Program-made: the position numbers and the translations under genes
Shown: positions 9,976 to 22,387 of the stretch, piece by piece
Numbering within the stretch: the first letter of the stretch is position 1
Layout: each line of letters begins with the position of its first letter
NCBI GenBank assembly: GCA_027605045.1
Contig: JAQFWX010000021.1
Coordinates: 496,001-560,000, forward strand
Reading direction: 5' to 3'
Length of the DNA: 64,000 bases
Source: Phallus indusiatus
Lineage: Eukaryota; Basidiomycota; Agaricomycetes; Phallales; Phallaceae
Notes under the pieces: model-generated
Told to the model about the DNA's origin: nothing
Databases searched by the model: none
The model's input: the letters and a program-made list of their open reading frames with translations, nothing else

Positions 9976-12274
9976 ATGCCTAAAATACCTGTGTCTATTA
10001 AGCATGCTGGCAAACCATACCAGCTGGAACTCGATACAGATGCGCCAGCAACGGACTTCAAGCAGGGCATCTATCAGCTAACAGGTGTCCCACCGGATCG
10101 GATGAAAGTCATGATCAAGGGTGGCGTCCTAAAAGTTTGTTCTCTTTAATTCTCAATAACCGAACCAAGTTCTGTAACGGCGCACAGGACGATACCGATT
10201 GGCGAACGGTTGCTCCCAAACCCGTAAGCACGTATTCTAAGCAAGCATTGCCACAATATAAATCCAAGCTTTCCACTTTGAGAATCAATCTTTTATGGTC
10301 ATCGGAACAGCTGGAGAACTTCCCAAGCCTCCAGAAAAGCCTATAGTTTTCATGGAAGGTACCTCTTTCTTCTTCCCTGAAGAAAACTGATAATCAGTGT
10401 TGCGATTAGATATGGATGAATCAACGTTGGCAGAAGCTGTAAGCTTCTCTTGATTGGCGTGTTTGCCTAAGTCAAAGTTTGACACTTCCCACTTTCTTAG
10501 CTTCACATGCCTGTTGGACTAAAAAAGTAAAGCCATCACCTTTTGTCTGGCGAATGAAATATTGATGTTCAATAGCCTTGGTAACACATGTTACATGAAT
10601 GCTACCGTCCAAGCATTTCGCGCTATCCCAGAATTACAAGAGGCACTAAAAAGGTAGAATCGAAAGTCTCGCTTGATTGTGTTGTGTAATTTGTCACCCT
10701 ATTCCTAGCTATACCCCTTCGGTAATGGGAGGTCCTCAAGCTATGCTCACAGGGGCAATGCGCGATTTATACGACGCGATGGGGAAAACTACTGAGGGAT
10801 TTCCGCCGCTTGTGTTTTTACAGGTTGGTTATATAATTCTTTGACAATATGAGTTTGATTTAATGTTTCATAAATGTCATACGTAGGTCTTACGACAAGT
10901 TGTTCCCCAGTTCAACGAACAATCCCGGGCAGGAGCTGGACCTGCTCAACAAGGTTCGTCAAATAAATCTGCTACAATCTCTTCATAGTATTCAAAAAAT
11001 TCATTTTAGATGCTGAGGAATGCTGGTCACAAATCGTAACTGCACTTTCGGTTCTCCCTGGAATTGGGTCTTCAGGATCTACTAGTCAGAAGAAATTTAT
11101 TGATCAATATCTGACGGGTGAAATGACATCCGAGTGAGCAGAGTTTTTATTGTCCGATTACTCTTTAATGATTTCTTTACAAGGTTGAAGTGCATTGAAG
11201 CTCCGGATGAACCTCCTACTATCGTAAAAGAGAAAATCATGAAAGTAGCCTGCAATATCTCTAAGGAGACGAATTATATGCACAGTGGTATCATAGGGGT
11301 GAGAAATTGTGTCATGTGCTCTTGTATAGTTATCGATTTTTATTTGTCAGAGTTTGGACGAAAACATCGAAAAATACAGTCCAACACTAGGACGTGAAGC
11401 TCAGTATACTCAACACTCTCGAATTTCACGGTTGCCATCTAATCTAATGGTCCACATGGTCCGCTTTCATTGGCGCAGGGATATTGGTAAAAAGGCAAAA
11501 ATCATGGTAAATCAACTTTTCCCCCTCGGACCTCTAACTACTTCCAATTAACATCACACGCAGCGTAAAGTTAGATTTCCTTTAGAGCTCGATGCAATGG
11601 ATTTGGTCACAGACGACTTGAAACGGAAACTCGCCAATTGTAATGGTAAAATCAAAGAGATTGAGCGTGAACGTGCCGAGAGACGGAAAATTCGGAAGAA
11701 GACTAAAGTGGTAGCTGACTCTGGTCCGTCGACGTCCACAGCAGAAACTACTTCTGCGGACGCTCCTTCGGGGGATGCTACCATGACCGATGCAACTCCG
11801 GCTGCTGCCGGTGAACTTGAAGATGAAAGTGTCATTCGAGAAAGGGAAAAGAAAGAATTTGAGGCTACCATTGATCCAGATCTTAAAGCTGATACTGGAG
11901 CTAGTATAACTGCTTTATTTGAGCTGTGTGGTATGTTATCCGTATTTATTCTCCATGGGAAGATTTGACTGATTTCCACCATGTTAGCTATCGTTACTCA
12001 CAAAGGACCGTCGGCTGATTCCGGGCATTATATTGGATTCGTCAAGAAGGATAGATTTCATCCGCCCAAGTCATACTTGGAAGAAGGTGATGAAGATTGT
12101 GAGTGTAAAAGTATCCACTTTTGAGGGACACAAAGATACTGAATGCAGCTACCAGGGTACCAATTTGATGACGAAAAGGTTTCGGTTGTGACCCAAGAGA
12201 AAATATTAACGTTGGACGGAGGAGGTGAATCGGCCAGTGCGTATGTTCTGTTGTACAGAGAGAAACGAATATAG
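9976..12274 (+). CDS. UBP6: proteasome-associated ubiquitin hydrolase UBP6/USP14
   Basis: A cysteine deubiquitinase that docks on the proteasome base and trims ubiquitin chains from substrates. The ATG at 9976 (context CGCCATGCC) is preferred over an in-frame upstream non-ATG codon. An N-terminal ubiquitin-like domain ([19 protein letters not shown], then [13 protein letters not shown]) spans the first exons and binds the proteasome. The catalytic Cys box, [16 protein letters not shown], lies at about 10573-10624. QDAEECWSQ and the [11 protein letters not shown] block follow. The His box is [13 protein letters not shown] near 12010-12050, and the protein ends with [13 protein letters not shown]. 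An insertion rich in Ala, Ser and Thr sits near 11710-11830 between the catalytic boxes. Length is about 540 aa in about eight or nine exons. Cys and His boxes are intact, so it should be active. Confidence 0.95.
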
Positions 12275-14295
12275 TATTAGAGTTTGGTACGATGTTAGAA
12301 TGAAATGAAATTTTCTGCTCCTTGTATAATAGTAATGTGTTAGTCTTCAGGCGCATTACGAACCCCGAGAGGCTGACGGCCCTCCTCAGCTTGTTGAAAT
12401 AAACATAATCACTAGAATTATATTTTTCGGAACGCACTTATTCATAGTCGCCGGCCAGGTAAATTATTAAGATTGCACGCTTGCCACATGGCAACAGGTG
12501 TAAAGTTGATCCAGTAGTATGTATGCATTTTTCAACTCTCACGGACAGGAAGTTCAGTACAAATGTTCCTCAACGAGCATACCGTGTCTCGGCGGTTCCG
12601 ATTTTGCCTGCTATGATTAATTTTACTATATGCAGCATTGCCGTCGACCACATGCGACTCTGCGAGCGCTACCCTAAAACAACTGAACATCGCTAATGAA
12701 GTACATCAATCAATCGTGGTCATGCAACTGCAGGGTTTTTTTACCATATAGATCATGGGTTCAGGTAATATCCGAATGCATGTGCAGCAGGCCTGAAAAA
12801 GAAGCCACAAAGTTTTAATGCCTGCTTTTAAATTCGTCCTTGCCGTGCTTACTTTGCTTCAGTGTGCGCACGGAAAAATGCAGGGTAGGTTTTGCAGATG
12901 AGTACTCCACCTTCACGCGTAAATTGCTCAACCATACAACCATGCAAGAACGGTTAATGGGTACCGCACGGTCATCGAATGTTGCAACCGTATACGTACA
13001 TACCGATGCAACATGACCAGAATTCGAAGAACTTCCGGTCAGGTCTGGACAGCCTGAGGTCTTTTCAAGTTAGCCGCGCCGAATAAGGATGCTTCTCCGA
13101 AAAAGAAAAAGATCGCATTTTTGAAAAAGTCTCACTGTGATTGGCTCCAAATTGCTCTAATACATAGACGCAAGACAAATGATGGGTTGGTAGGTCTGCA
13201 GTTACTGTGCTTATACGAATGGTATCAAGGACGGAATTTGACCAGTTATGATCTGGTACCTTGAAAAATATTTGGTGCCGCAGTTGAGTTGAACAAAAAG
13301 CTAGGATAGATTTGCAAATGCGCATGCCTAAAAAGAATGGCGTAAGGTCCCATGTGATCACTGACAGGACCATTTCAAGAATTCTGACTTCACGAACCAT
13401 TTAATACGAATGAGATGACTATGTCAGAACTGTCTGATTGACAGATCCTTTTCGTACACGGCAATTAAATTTTGCAGAATGTCACCAAATTGACGAAGAA
13501 ACAGAAACTTCTAAGAAGGTCGGGGTCTGATGTTGCGATATGGCAGCGGTGTTCCAGAGTGTTCCGCAGAGTCAACACGCTAGGAACATAAACATGGTAC
13601 CTTGGTAGTACCATGTGGTTTCAAAACCTCAAATTAAACGTAAAGTATTACTATCCGTTCTTTGATGTGACGAAAAAGTTTGATTGAATAGGAACGTGCA
13701 AGAGACCTCATTGTATGTGTAAGATGGTGAATGCGCATCTTAAGGCGTCAACTTTTTGTCATCGGGAGTTGGATCTAGATTGGCTTGAGCTATCCTGCAC
13801 GGGGACGAAGGCTCATGTAATGGGTGTAGCATGTGCAGCACAAGCATCATAACAGGAAAAGCTATGATCAAAACGGGGCGGCGTAAAATGAATGCATTGA
13901 AGGTATAGGACGGTCATTATTGAAAGAAAAAAAGATCTACAAGGATCTAGAAAGTTTATGTAACGAGCCACCTTAAAATATGAAAGTAAGCCTCATCGGG
14001 GCGCCCGGCCAAGTATGCGTACGTTTAGTGATCCGGGTGAGGAGTCAAGCTATGTCGGCATACTGTATTTCTAATCTCGTTTCCAGTTGGATAGAACGGC
14101 TTTGGAGCAGATATGAAATAAACTATTTTGACTAGATGTATTGGGAATAGTCAATGAGCTAGGATCCCAGTCTGATACTCCTATGCATAATGTGGTGTTT
14201 TCCCCACTGGTGAGCCTAGCGCATAAAAAGGGAATGGGATTTGGAGCTATCGTACACTGTTTCAGAAATCTCCTCTGTAATCGGTTTTGTGAGAG
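12275..14295. other. 2 kb region with no supported gene, ending in a promoter
   Basis: Mixed-composition sequence with no open frame that shows a domain or plausible exon chain. The minus-strand frame at 13065-13400 has no recognisable feature. The last 80 bases hold the TATA-like CATAAAAAG (14222-14230) of the first small secreted protein gene. Confidence 0.45.
14222..14230 (+). promoter_or_regulatory. TATA-like box upstream of first secreted-protein gene
   Basis: CATAAAAAG lies 66 bases before the ATG at 14296. The sister gene has TATAAAAG 72 bases before its ATG, so the pair shares promoter spacing. Confidence 0.5.
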
Positions 14296-14838
14296 ATGAA
14301 ATTTAACACTGCCGCTCTTGTTACTGCTGCAATTATCGGAGCTGCTCAAGTTTCCGCTCAATTTGTAACTTGGCTTTCCCCGACGCCAGACACAGTTCTC
14401 TCAGCTGGGGAACCCTTCACCGCTACTGTGAAGATCTCATGTAAGAAACTCTTTGCGAGTGAAAGAAAACTCACTAACAGTTAAAACAGCCTCGACCTCG
14501 AATGTAAACACGGTTGCCCTCGTATTTGGATTGCGGCTCAACAGCACAGATCCAACACCCTCCGATCTAGGTGAAACAATTCTTGGAACGGTCAATCAAC
14601 CAACTTTCGTCACCGGAGAAGATTTTTTCTTTGTCAACTCAACAGTGCAGAATGTTCCCAGTAATATTTTCGGTGGTCTAAACCAAAATTACGAGCTTGT
14701 TGTGGCTCAATTCTTCACCCTCGGAGTAAGTGAACACGAGAAAAAGGAACTTTTGATTGCATATACTTACGCTTGCGTCAGGCTGACAACACTCCCTTCA
14801 CGTTCACTGATCAAGTTGAGGTTTTTATTTCCTCTTGA
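14296..14838 (+). CDS. small secreted protein, Nis1-like family, copy 1
   Basis: A three-exon gene for a protein of about 150 aa. Exon 1 gives a signal peptide, MKFNTAALVTAAIIGAAQVSA, followed by QFVTWLSPTPDTVLSAGEPF. The donor GTAAGA after CTCAT joins to CCTCGACC so that VNTVALVFGLRLN follows. The second intron starts GTAAGTGAAC, and the last exon ends DQVEVFISS. The layout (SP-x-P-x-T-x-x-x-G-x-x-F near the mature N terminus, then a xxVALxFGL strand, then LGxxxLGTV, FxLG near the end) resembles the Nis1 secreted effector family. Members in plant-associated fungi interfere with plant immune kinases or cause cell death, but Nis1-like genes are also common in saprotrophic basidiomycetes. Two or more N-glycosylation sequons are present. 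The family call is by pattern, not search. Confidence 0.6.
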
Positions 14839-15510
14839 AAGAAGGGTGGAATTGAATGGTCCGCGTTTTGATAATAATACAACATTTGTTGCATATAGAT
14901 CGATCGTCCTTATTTTGAGTCCACTAAAATTGCGAGGATCAGAGTGATTTCGCAAACAAAAAACAAAGCACGAAATACCATGGACTAAGCCGGATTAAGC
15001 TCGGGACATGCGGCCAAGCGAGCATATGTCCGTGTTTTTGATCCGAATGCAAGTGGAGACATGTTGATGTAATGCGCATGGTCTTAATTTGGTGGAACGA
15101 ACGGCCTGTGGCAAGTAATGAATATTTCATCTTATTACTACACGTTCGCGTCGAGAAGAGCAAGTTTGAACATATAACCTTTTAGACTAATCATTTCATC
15201 AGAAGGCGTGACAGGGCTGTGAGATCTTGAGACTTCCGCCTGGCAATGGAGAAGGAACCTGCATGCATGGCACATATTGACTGCTGTGTTCTTCGCCGAT
15301 GGGATATTACATAGTTAGCGGTGATGTATGATGGCCACTTTAGCGTCGGATAATAGCGGAAAACCTGACCGAAGGAAATTGAATTGAGTCAGTCACCGGG
15401 ACAAGGAAAAGAAGCCCCAAAGGAATGTCAGTTTTTCGTATAAAAGAGCGCAAGACTTATGGTTGTGTCTGCACTAGCAGGAATCTCCACAGTCTTCTAC
15501 TTCCATTAAG
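14839..15510. other. spacer between tandem secreted-protein genes
   Basis: 670 bp with no supported gene. It contains the downstream gene's promoter (TATAAAAG at 15439). No obvious duplicated copy of the upstream spacer was seen. Confidence 0.5.
15439..15446 (+). promoter_or_regulatory. TATA box of second secreted-protein gene
   Basis: TATAAAAG lies 72 bases before the ATG at 15511, a consistent distance for a fungal core promoter with a short 5' leader. Confidence 0.6.
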
Positions 15511-16057
15511 ATGAAGTTCAACGCCTTCGCTCTTACGTCTGCAATCATTGGTGCTGCTTCCGCACAGTCTGTCAACTGGTTGTCTCCACAACCCGGCACA
15601 ATCCTTAAAGCCGGATCGTCATTCACCGCCACTGTCCAATTCCAAGGTACGACAGAAAGATTTACTTTATGAAAACATGACACACAAACTCACCTGCGAG
15701 TTGTTAGACACTACCTCAAGTGTCGACCTTGTTGCCGTTTCATTTGGACTGCGCGCTTCCAATGACCCACAAGCCTCTGACATAGGTCAAATAAAACTTG
15801 GAACCGTACACAGTCCTAGCTTTGTCACTGGACAGGGTGGTGCCTTCGTTAACTCGACAACGCTAACCGTCCCCGCTCAACCCCTCAATGGCGTAAACAT
15901 GACCTACCAGCTCACTTTGGCCGAGTTTTTCTTGCTTGGGGTAAGCTATCTGAATGCATCTTTGAAAACGCATATGACTGTACCCTGACCTTGCACTTAG
16001 GGTGAAAACACACCTAGCATTAATACTAATGAAGTCGAAGTTTTTATTTGTGCTTGA
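15511..16057 (+). CDS. small secreted protein, Nis1-like family, copy 2
   Basis: Tandem paralogue of the gene at 14296 with the same exon structure and intron phases. Signal peptide MKFNAFALTSAIIGAASA is followed by QSVNWLSPQPGTILKAGSSF. After a GTACGA-start intron comes SVDLVAVSFGLRASND, then LGTVHSPSFVTGQGGAFVNS, LAEFFLLGG and, after the last GTAAGC-start intron, NTNEVEVFICA. About 150 aa. The mature proteins differ widely while the framework (SP-P-x-T, FGLR, LGTV, FVTG, FVNST, EVEVFI) is kept, consistent with an old duplication and retention of both. As with copy 1 the Nis1 family label is inferred from the pattern; function is not shown by sequence. Confidence 0.6.
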
Positions 16058-16492
16058 ACGCTGTAGATAAATTTTTTTTATAGAATCGGACGGACTTAGC
16101 TTCTATAACTTTATAATCTATTTGTTCCCAACGTATGTATAATTGACAAGCATCTTGAATACAATAAATATGTTGTTTTCGTAACTGACGTTCGGAGACT
16201 CCTTGCTAAATCGTAATGACACGCCGCTTGCGTCACTCGGAGTTTGCCGGTTAGCACGTGACGATTCCTTTGTCAGCGAGTATATGTCCCAGTTCGGATC
16301 ACCTTCGGGCGGCTTCGAGGCGTTTCGGGGCGCGTCCATCCACGAAAGGCAAATGGTAGAAACTGCTTTTATCTCCTCGTCGTTGTTCGGTCCACAGCTA
16401 TATAATGTCAGTTACGCACACGGCTCTCCTCATCAACAAAGCTCCTTCGTGACACCACAGACACGCGCACACCTCATATCTTATCTGCTCAA
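16058..16492. other. intergenic region upstream of BAG gene
   Basis: 435 bp with GAA/TTC-rich motifs around 16300-16340 (TTCGAGGCGTTTCGG) that only loosely resemble heat-shock elements. No supported gene. Confidence 0.4.
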
Positions 16493-18918
16493 ATGTTCTT
16501 TGACTACTACCCTTCCCAATATCCCTACGATCATAACGATTTCTATCGTGCTCTAGCTGCTCAACGCGCCCGCGAACGTCGCGAAGCTGAATATCACGCA
16601 CGTCTTCAGGAAGCTCGCCGAAGGCAACAGCTTGAAGAGGCTTTACGCCGCAATGCCTATCAAAATCACCTTGCTCGCGAACAACGACGGCGCTCAATGT
16701 ATCCCTACTTTAGTGGCTTTGATTCCGATGAAGAATATTTAGATTCGCCATCTTACGCGTACTCGCACCCTACCTTTGGGCTAAGGCAACAACCACGTAG
16801 TCGAGATATATATGATGATTTTCGACGTCAGCAGATGACTAGCGCCGATGTCAAAACAAGGAGGAAAAGCGTCAGTCCATTTTGAAGTTTTACATCTAAA
16901 CTGCTTGACTTACCGTTATCTTTTGTTTAGTCCTCTTCAAATCGAACGCCATCGCCCGTTTCAGTTCATGAACACCCTGAATCTCTTGCAAATTCGGTAT
17001 GTCTTTCCTTGTCTTTTATTTTGTTTTAAGGCTACGTCTGACTCTCTTCATTAGCATTCCGTTCCTATTTCTCGTTCCCCTGCATCGCACGAGACCACTC
17101 GTATACCCATAAGATCATCCTCTCCTCAACCTGACATCAGGGACCAAGCCGCTCGAAAAATTCAGGCTTTCTTCCGCACCAACATGCCTCGTCATAAATC
17201 GTTGAAAGCCATTTCTTCCGTGGCCGAAGAATTTAGAACTGTAGTCAAAAACTTCACCTTCCCGGAGACCCTTGACTTTGGAGAACAAGCTGATGCGATG
17301 GAACTTCTGTATACGTCGCGAAATGCTCCCATACACTTGCATGAGCATACGCTTCTTAACTTCCTGTCAAGGCTGGATTCAATAGACAGTCACGGTGACG
17401 AACGTGTTCGTAATGCGAGAAAGACTCTCGTCAAGGAGATCGAAGGCGAATTGGGAAACCTGGATGCTAGAAAGCTCGCGGCTTGGGAGGCTCGCAGGGC
17501 ATCAATATCAGCGTCCTTTGCTAGCCAGGAGGAAGTGCCTTTAACCGAGTCACAGTCGGAACCTACGAACACTGCAATGGAAATTAACACGGAGAAAGCT
17601 GACGAAGTAGATTCATCAGTATCCGAGCCTTCGCAAAGTCAACCTGCTCCTGAACACACGAATGAGCAACCTTCTGCTATCCAGTCATCTGAAGAACGAA
17701 TGGAAACCGACAAAGATTATCAGGACTCGACAGAGGCTCAAGACTCGAATACCGTTTCTTCTGATCCCATTCCTCATCCTTCCACAAGCTCAGATTTGCC
17801 TTCCTCGGATCCTATTGAAGAAGACGTTTCCGGTGACAGTGACATGGAAATTGAGCGAGATGTGTCTTTGGAAACGCCAGAGCAGTGTACTGACGAAGAC
17901 AAGATAATACCTAATAAAGACGAGGTGGTGAACCATTCGGGAGCTCTCCTCGACGACCCCTCTGCTCTTAATAACAATCCAGAGACTCTCGGTACTTCTT
18001 TTTCGACGATGCCTATTGAACTTTGTGTTTAGCAATGATAGGGTAGTACATTATAACATTATGCATGTACATTGTAATAATCTCACCAAAAATATATATT
18101 ACATTCTGATTCAATTATTTAATTCCTATTCGTCGGACGGGACTGACGGAAGTAAAAATTCGGATTCAGTAATTTGTGCGCGCACGCCTTCACAGGCAGC
18201 TTTACTCACTCACTCCTCCATGGGTGCCAGCCAGTCGTCAGAAAAAGTAATCTACAATGAAACTCCAATTCAAGTAAATTCAATCGCTTTTCTCTTTTTC
18301 TCGCTATACTTACGCTCAAACCTCTAAAAGTTCTCTCCAGAGCTCGTAAACCACCTGGCAGACTCGCAGATTTCACCCGAAACAACGCCAGCCGAACAAT
18401 CAGTACTCGATGCACACGTTCGTGCACGTATACAAGATGAGATTTCTCGATTAAGAAGTGAAGAGGAAGAGGTTCATCGACAAATAGAATTAGCCCTTGA
18501 GAGGGAGAATATTGACAAGGAGCGAGATATCGCAGGAGAGGAACGGGAGGGCGAAAGCGACGGTGAAGGACCTGACGGAGTTTTTAGATCAAGTGATTCG
18601 TTGCGAGCGGATTTGGAGGCTATCCAGAAGAAAGTTGAGAGGTTCCATAATAGATCGAGTTTAGAGGATTTGCCGGAGGCTAAGGAGTCGCAAGAGCGAT
18701 TATTGGAGTGCTATCGGTTCGCGCTTTGAGCTTTATTCCTTCTTTTCTCTAAATATTTTCTTTCCTAGGAATAATCCAACCACATCATTAAACTGTTGGA
18801 AAGAGGTTGCTGACTTCAAAACAGCCGTACAAGACGCAGAACAAGTTCGTCTTTTGTTTTCTCACTCGGTCCTTACTTCCTAACTGCTCTCCCATAGAAA
18901 TTTCTCAAAACATTATAA
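16493..18918 (+). CDS. BAG-domain co-chaperone with IQ-like motif
   Basis: BAG proteins bind the Hsp70 ATPase domain and promote nucleotide release. The protein starts MFFDYYPSQYPYDHNDFYRAL and has an Arg/Glu-rich helix (RARERREAEYHARLQEARRR). After two short introns comes an IQ-like helix, DQAARKIQAFFRTN, near 17143-17184. A BAG-type three-helix region spans about 17190-17470, ending LVKEIEGELGNLDARKLAAWE. The long second half is acidic and Ser/Pro-rich, and a coiled coil (EEEEVHRQIELALERENIDKE region) lies near 18450-18540. The frame would stop at 18032, but a GTACTT donor near 17991 lets it continue to the final exon ending KFLKTL at 18918. About 700 aa. An IQ motif next to a BAG domain occurs in plant BAG5/6-type proteins, so calmodulin binding is possible. 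Intron positions after 17990 are less certain. Confidence 0.8.
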
Positions 18919-19016
18919 TATAGTCGTATATTGAGATCATCCGGGTATTATCCCTACTACAATCATTACAATTCAAAGTCCAAAAAAAGTCCGGTAGGAA
19001 TTGCCAGTCCAGTAAT

Positions 19017-21794
19017 TTAAAACCCTCCTTTGCCTTGTACCCTAGCCAGCGCCCCTTGCATCCCCTTCAACAAAGCCAACGGTCCACCTCTACCTCCTTT
19101 ACTATCTAGAATATTCCCTTCTGGATCTCTCCAAAGACCATCCTTGTCACTGATAAGACCATAAAGCTTGGTATTCTGGTTATTGTCTAGTCCGGCACGC
19201 CATTCGGCGCACACTTCGGCTGAATCTACCATAATGTTGATCTCTTGCGAATGGAACCACGATTGAGTGTCTTTACGAAGGAAAGAAAAATGAGTAAAAG
19301 TTTTGCCTATGTAATGTTTGCGCGCATTACATACCTTGATTTCCGTTCCCTTGAATTGCGATGTGATCATCTACAATGCAGAATTTGACTTTTTTTCACG
19401 GGAACCATAAGCTTCGTGACGCCGTATTCAGAAAAAAAAACCTCACCGTGGCAATTTCTTCTTTTGTCTGCGGCGTCTATTGGCTTATTTTGGTCCTTGG
19501 CTGTATACCAGTATACTTTCAAGTGCTGTTGTTTCCCCTCCGCGTTTAAAGCATTGTACATGTCGGCCACCACTTTGCTATTTGTTCCCCCTTGGAATGG
19601 TAACATCTCTGTTCACAGGGGCTACTATGAGATTTCAGGAATGATACATTGAAAACAAATTCTCACCTCCGCCGTCGTTGAAACCTAGATCGAGGTATAG
19701 TACACAGTCGACACCTCTGCGACACGCATTCAGTATTTCTTGAACCACTGGGTAAGCATTAAATGTGGGAGTTTGGCTGGTAGTAGCGTTATACATTAGC
19801 ATATAAAGCAATCAGATATTTCATTAATTACTCACATAAAAATGCTTTTTTCGGCCAGTCTGAATGCAGCAAGCCATGCCACGTTTTGCGGAACCTTGAG
19901 ATCAGAATGACCCGGAGCTGGACAAAAAAAACCAATAAAACTTTTTTTCCTCGAATGAGTGAAAGTTACATACTCCCGCTTGGCTTACGGTTGACCATAG
20001 CGATCGGGAATGGTTTATGGGGTTTATGCAATATATGAGGATGAAAACCTTTAGCTGCCTCGGGAGGCGCAGTAGGCATCGTGTGTTGCATTCCCGCATC
20101 TACATGCCACAAGAATGTTAGTTTAATATTTAAATTCATTGGGGACACTTACTCAGGTGGTTTGCCACGGCTTGAGGGGATCCATATTTATCCTCGGCCG
20201 CGTTCAATTCCATGTCTGTTTTTACGACTTCTTCGGCTGTAGATGTTTCAACTGCAGGGACGTGCTGCTGTGCCACCGGATCGGGATCCGTTTCATCCAA
20301 TTTCTCGGTCGATTCTGAAACAATAGCGTCAGCTGTGATCGTGATATATTGGATGAGAGCCCAACCATTTATGTCGGGCGGAAGGTGCTCTGGAACTTCC
20401 TTAAGTGTATCTTCAAAGTGTTGCTCAGACACTTGAGCTCGAGGCATTGTACCTCGGGATTCGGCTGGGGGGAGGGGAGCATTCTCCTTTTCAGAATTTG
20501 GATCCCATGATTCTCGGTTAGTGGTTGCTCCTTCAGCAAGGAAGATATCTGTACAAGGTGAGTGTTAGTGAGGGGTTGAATGAATTTGATTTTTATTTGT
20601 AAGTAAATACCTTTTATATAACGATTTTCTTCGCTAAAAAGATGCTCTTCTCCTTCTGTTGGAGCTCCCCCTCCGCCTTTCAAGAGAGGCAAAGGAGGGT
20701 TCAATTTTTCACCCCATGAAAGGAGTGCCATGTCGTAAAATGAATCAACGATAGGTCCCTCAAGATGGGTCATCATTTCCACATTAACGCGATCCTGTTC
20801 AATTATCAGTATCAAAGGGATTCCAAAAAAGAGAATGACGCCAAACTTGTATATTGTTGGAATTCAAACAGGCAACCTTGCGATCCACGATCATGTATTT
20901 AGCGTGGAATGTACCCATGACAGGTCTATGATAATTCTAGAAAGAGGTAAGCTAACCATATCTTACGATGACTCTATGCCGAGAAGACTGACGAAAACTT
21001 CAAATTCAATATTGGGAATATCTTCTTGAGAGGGTAAACCGACGCCCACCCATTCCTCCGGTGGAACTACTTGTCGATTTTGAAACACCTGTTTGGGATT
21101 TCCTCGGTCATAAATTAATTTTACTACTGGTTTCTTCTCTTTCCCTTGGTGTCGTTGGGATAGCTCTATTAGTCCCTGATGTACTCTAAACATCGATTCA
21201 GTTTTCTTTTTCCATTATTCAGAATAGATTTGACTCACAGGGACGATGAATAGGATATTTCCCAGTAGTTGGTGGCGATTATGACTTCGAATTCGGCATT
21301 AGCAATCAAGTTGCGATAATGTCTCATTATGTCCGGGATACTTGGGGTTGTCACTTCAGTGAAACGGGTGTTTGATAATAATATTGCTTACACTGATACA
21401 ATAGTGAGGGGTATAACACCTGAGGAACCGAGCAAGGAAGGTGAAACCAGACCGATCAAAGGGTCCCGGTGCAAACATTCGAGTACGTCGCTATATATCT
21501 GTCAATGCGTTGATAAGGCCTGCACTAGTCACACACAAGCTAAAAGCTGAAGCGTACCATGAGGAACAAGTCTGAAGGACGGTACGGAAATTTGCCGCAT
21601 CGAAATGCTTCCTCTAAATCTTCTTTCGAGTAGTCTTCACGCGCTCGGTTCTCTTTTGTCTTTTTGTCAGTCAGAGACACATTAGCGAACAACTTCTCGG
21701 CCAGCTTCAAAATTCGTTCATTTGGGTTCTCGGATACTTCGTGCGTTATAGTGCGCCCACTAAGAATGAGTTCTTGTATGGTTTGGGAAGGCAT
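19017..21794 (-). CDS. phospholipase D-like protein with two HKD motifs
   Basis: A PLD-superfamily protein (phosphatidyl-transferase or nuclease type). Both catalytic HxKxxxxD motifs are intact. HKD1, FHAKYMIVDRKVACLNSNN, is near 20910-20860. HKD2 is split by an intron: the exon ending TGCCACG joins TCAAATTCTG to give CHVKFCIVDDHIAIQGNGNQ, then DTQSWFHSQEINIMVD near 19260-19210. The C terminus has LYGLISDKDGLWRDPEGN. About 670 aa from roughly a dozen exons. I chose the ATG at 21794 (MPSQTIQELILSG) because a TATATAAAG box lies only 23-31 bases upstream of the alternative ATG at 21824, so transcription should start near or downstream of that codon. No signal peptide or clear membrane helix is seen. 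The acyl substrate cannot be told; cardiolipin-synthase-like and PLD-nuclease relatives are both possible. Confidence 0.82.
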
Positions 21795-21846
21795 AGTTGT
21801 GTGCTGATACTTGTGATGAGCCAATTTGGAAAGCTGGATCCTTCTG

Positions 21847-21855
21847 CTTTATATA
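21847..21855 (-). promoter_or_regulatory. TATA box of PLD-like gene
   Basis: On the minus strand TATATAAAG precedes the gene. Its position argues for translation from the ATG at 21794 rather than 21824. Confidence 0.5.
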
Positions 21856-21857
21856 GG

Positions 21858-22143
21858 CGCAGGCTTCTGTAGGCATGACATACGAGGACATATCATACGT
21901 CATAAAAGCCACAGTTATGTGACGATGCCCTGTCACATGAGCGGTGCGCGCAAATTGCACAGGCACTGCGCAAGTGAATCCACTGGTTATCGTTACGGTG
22001 CCTATGTTCCTATCAGGAATTTGCTGTTCATGAGTAGAGTCCCATTGAGATTATGAAACCAAGGTTTTGAACTCAAAGCTTCGGTGTATCATTATTATTT
22101 GTAGGGCATATGTTTTACTAATTATCAGTGATAGATTTTTGAT
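21858..22143. other. intergenic region before foldback element
   Basis: No supported gene; upstream region of the PLD-like gene on the minus strand. Confidence 0.4.
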
Positions 22144-22149
22144 ATATGT

Positions 22150-22284
22150 TACAGCTGTTTGCATTATGTAAGGCCAGCACTCATTTTTTCACAAAACCTT
22201 GCGAACGCGACAGCTCCTGTAATTTTGAAGATTTTAACTTACAGTCTCTTTAAGATATGTCCAGAAATATTGGATCTAGTGCAT
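22150..22284 (+). repeat. left arm of foldback element
   Basis: Inverted complement of 22388-22522 over its full length, with a one-base gap and a few mismatches. Confidence 0.85.
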
Positions 22285-22387
22285 GGTATATTGCAATAAG
22301 CTTGTAATTATGTATTTCAAATTTCAGCTTTTTCCTTCAAAAAACAACAATGTGAAAAACTTATAATTCACCCATAAAAAGTTGACG

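Noticed and set aside
19380..19460. apparent loss of the second HKD motif in the PLD-like gene
   Set aside because: A 60 nt intron inside the motif (GTGAGG to AAAAAAAG) gives intact CHVKFCIVD.
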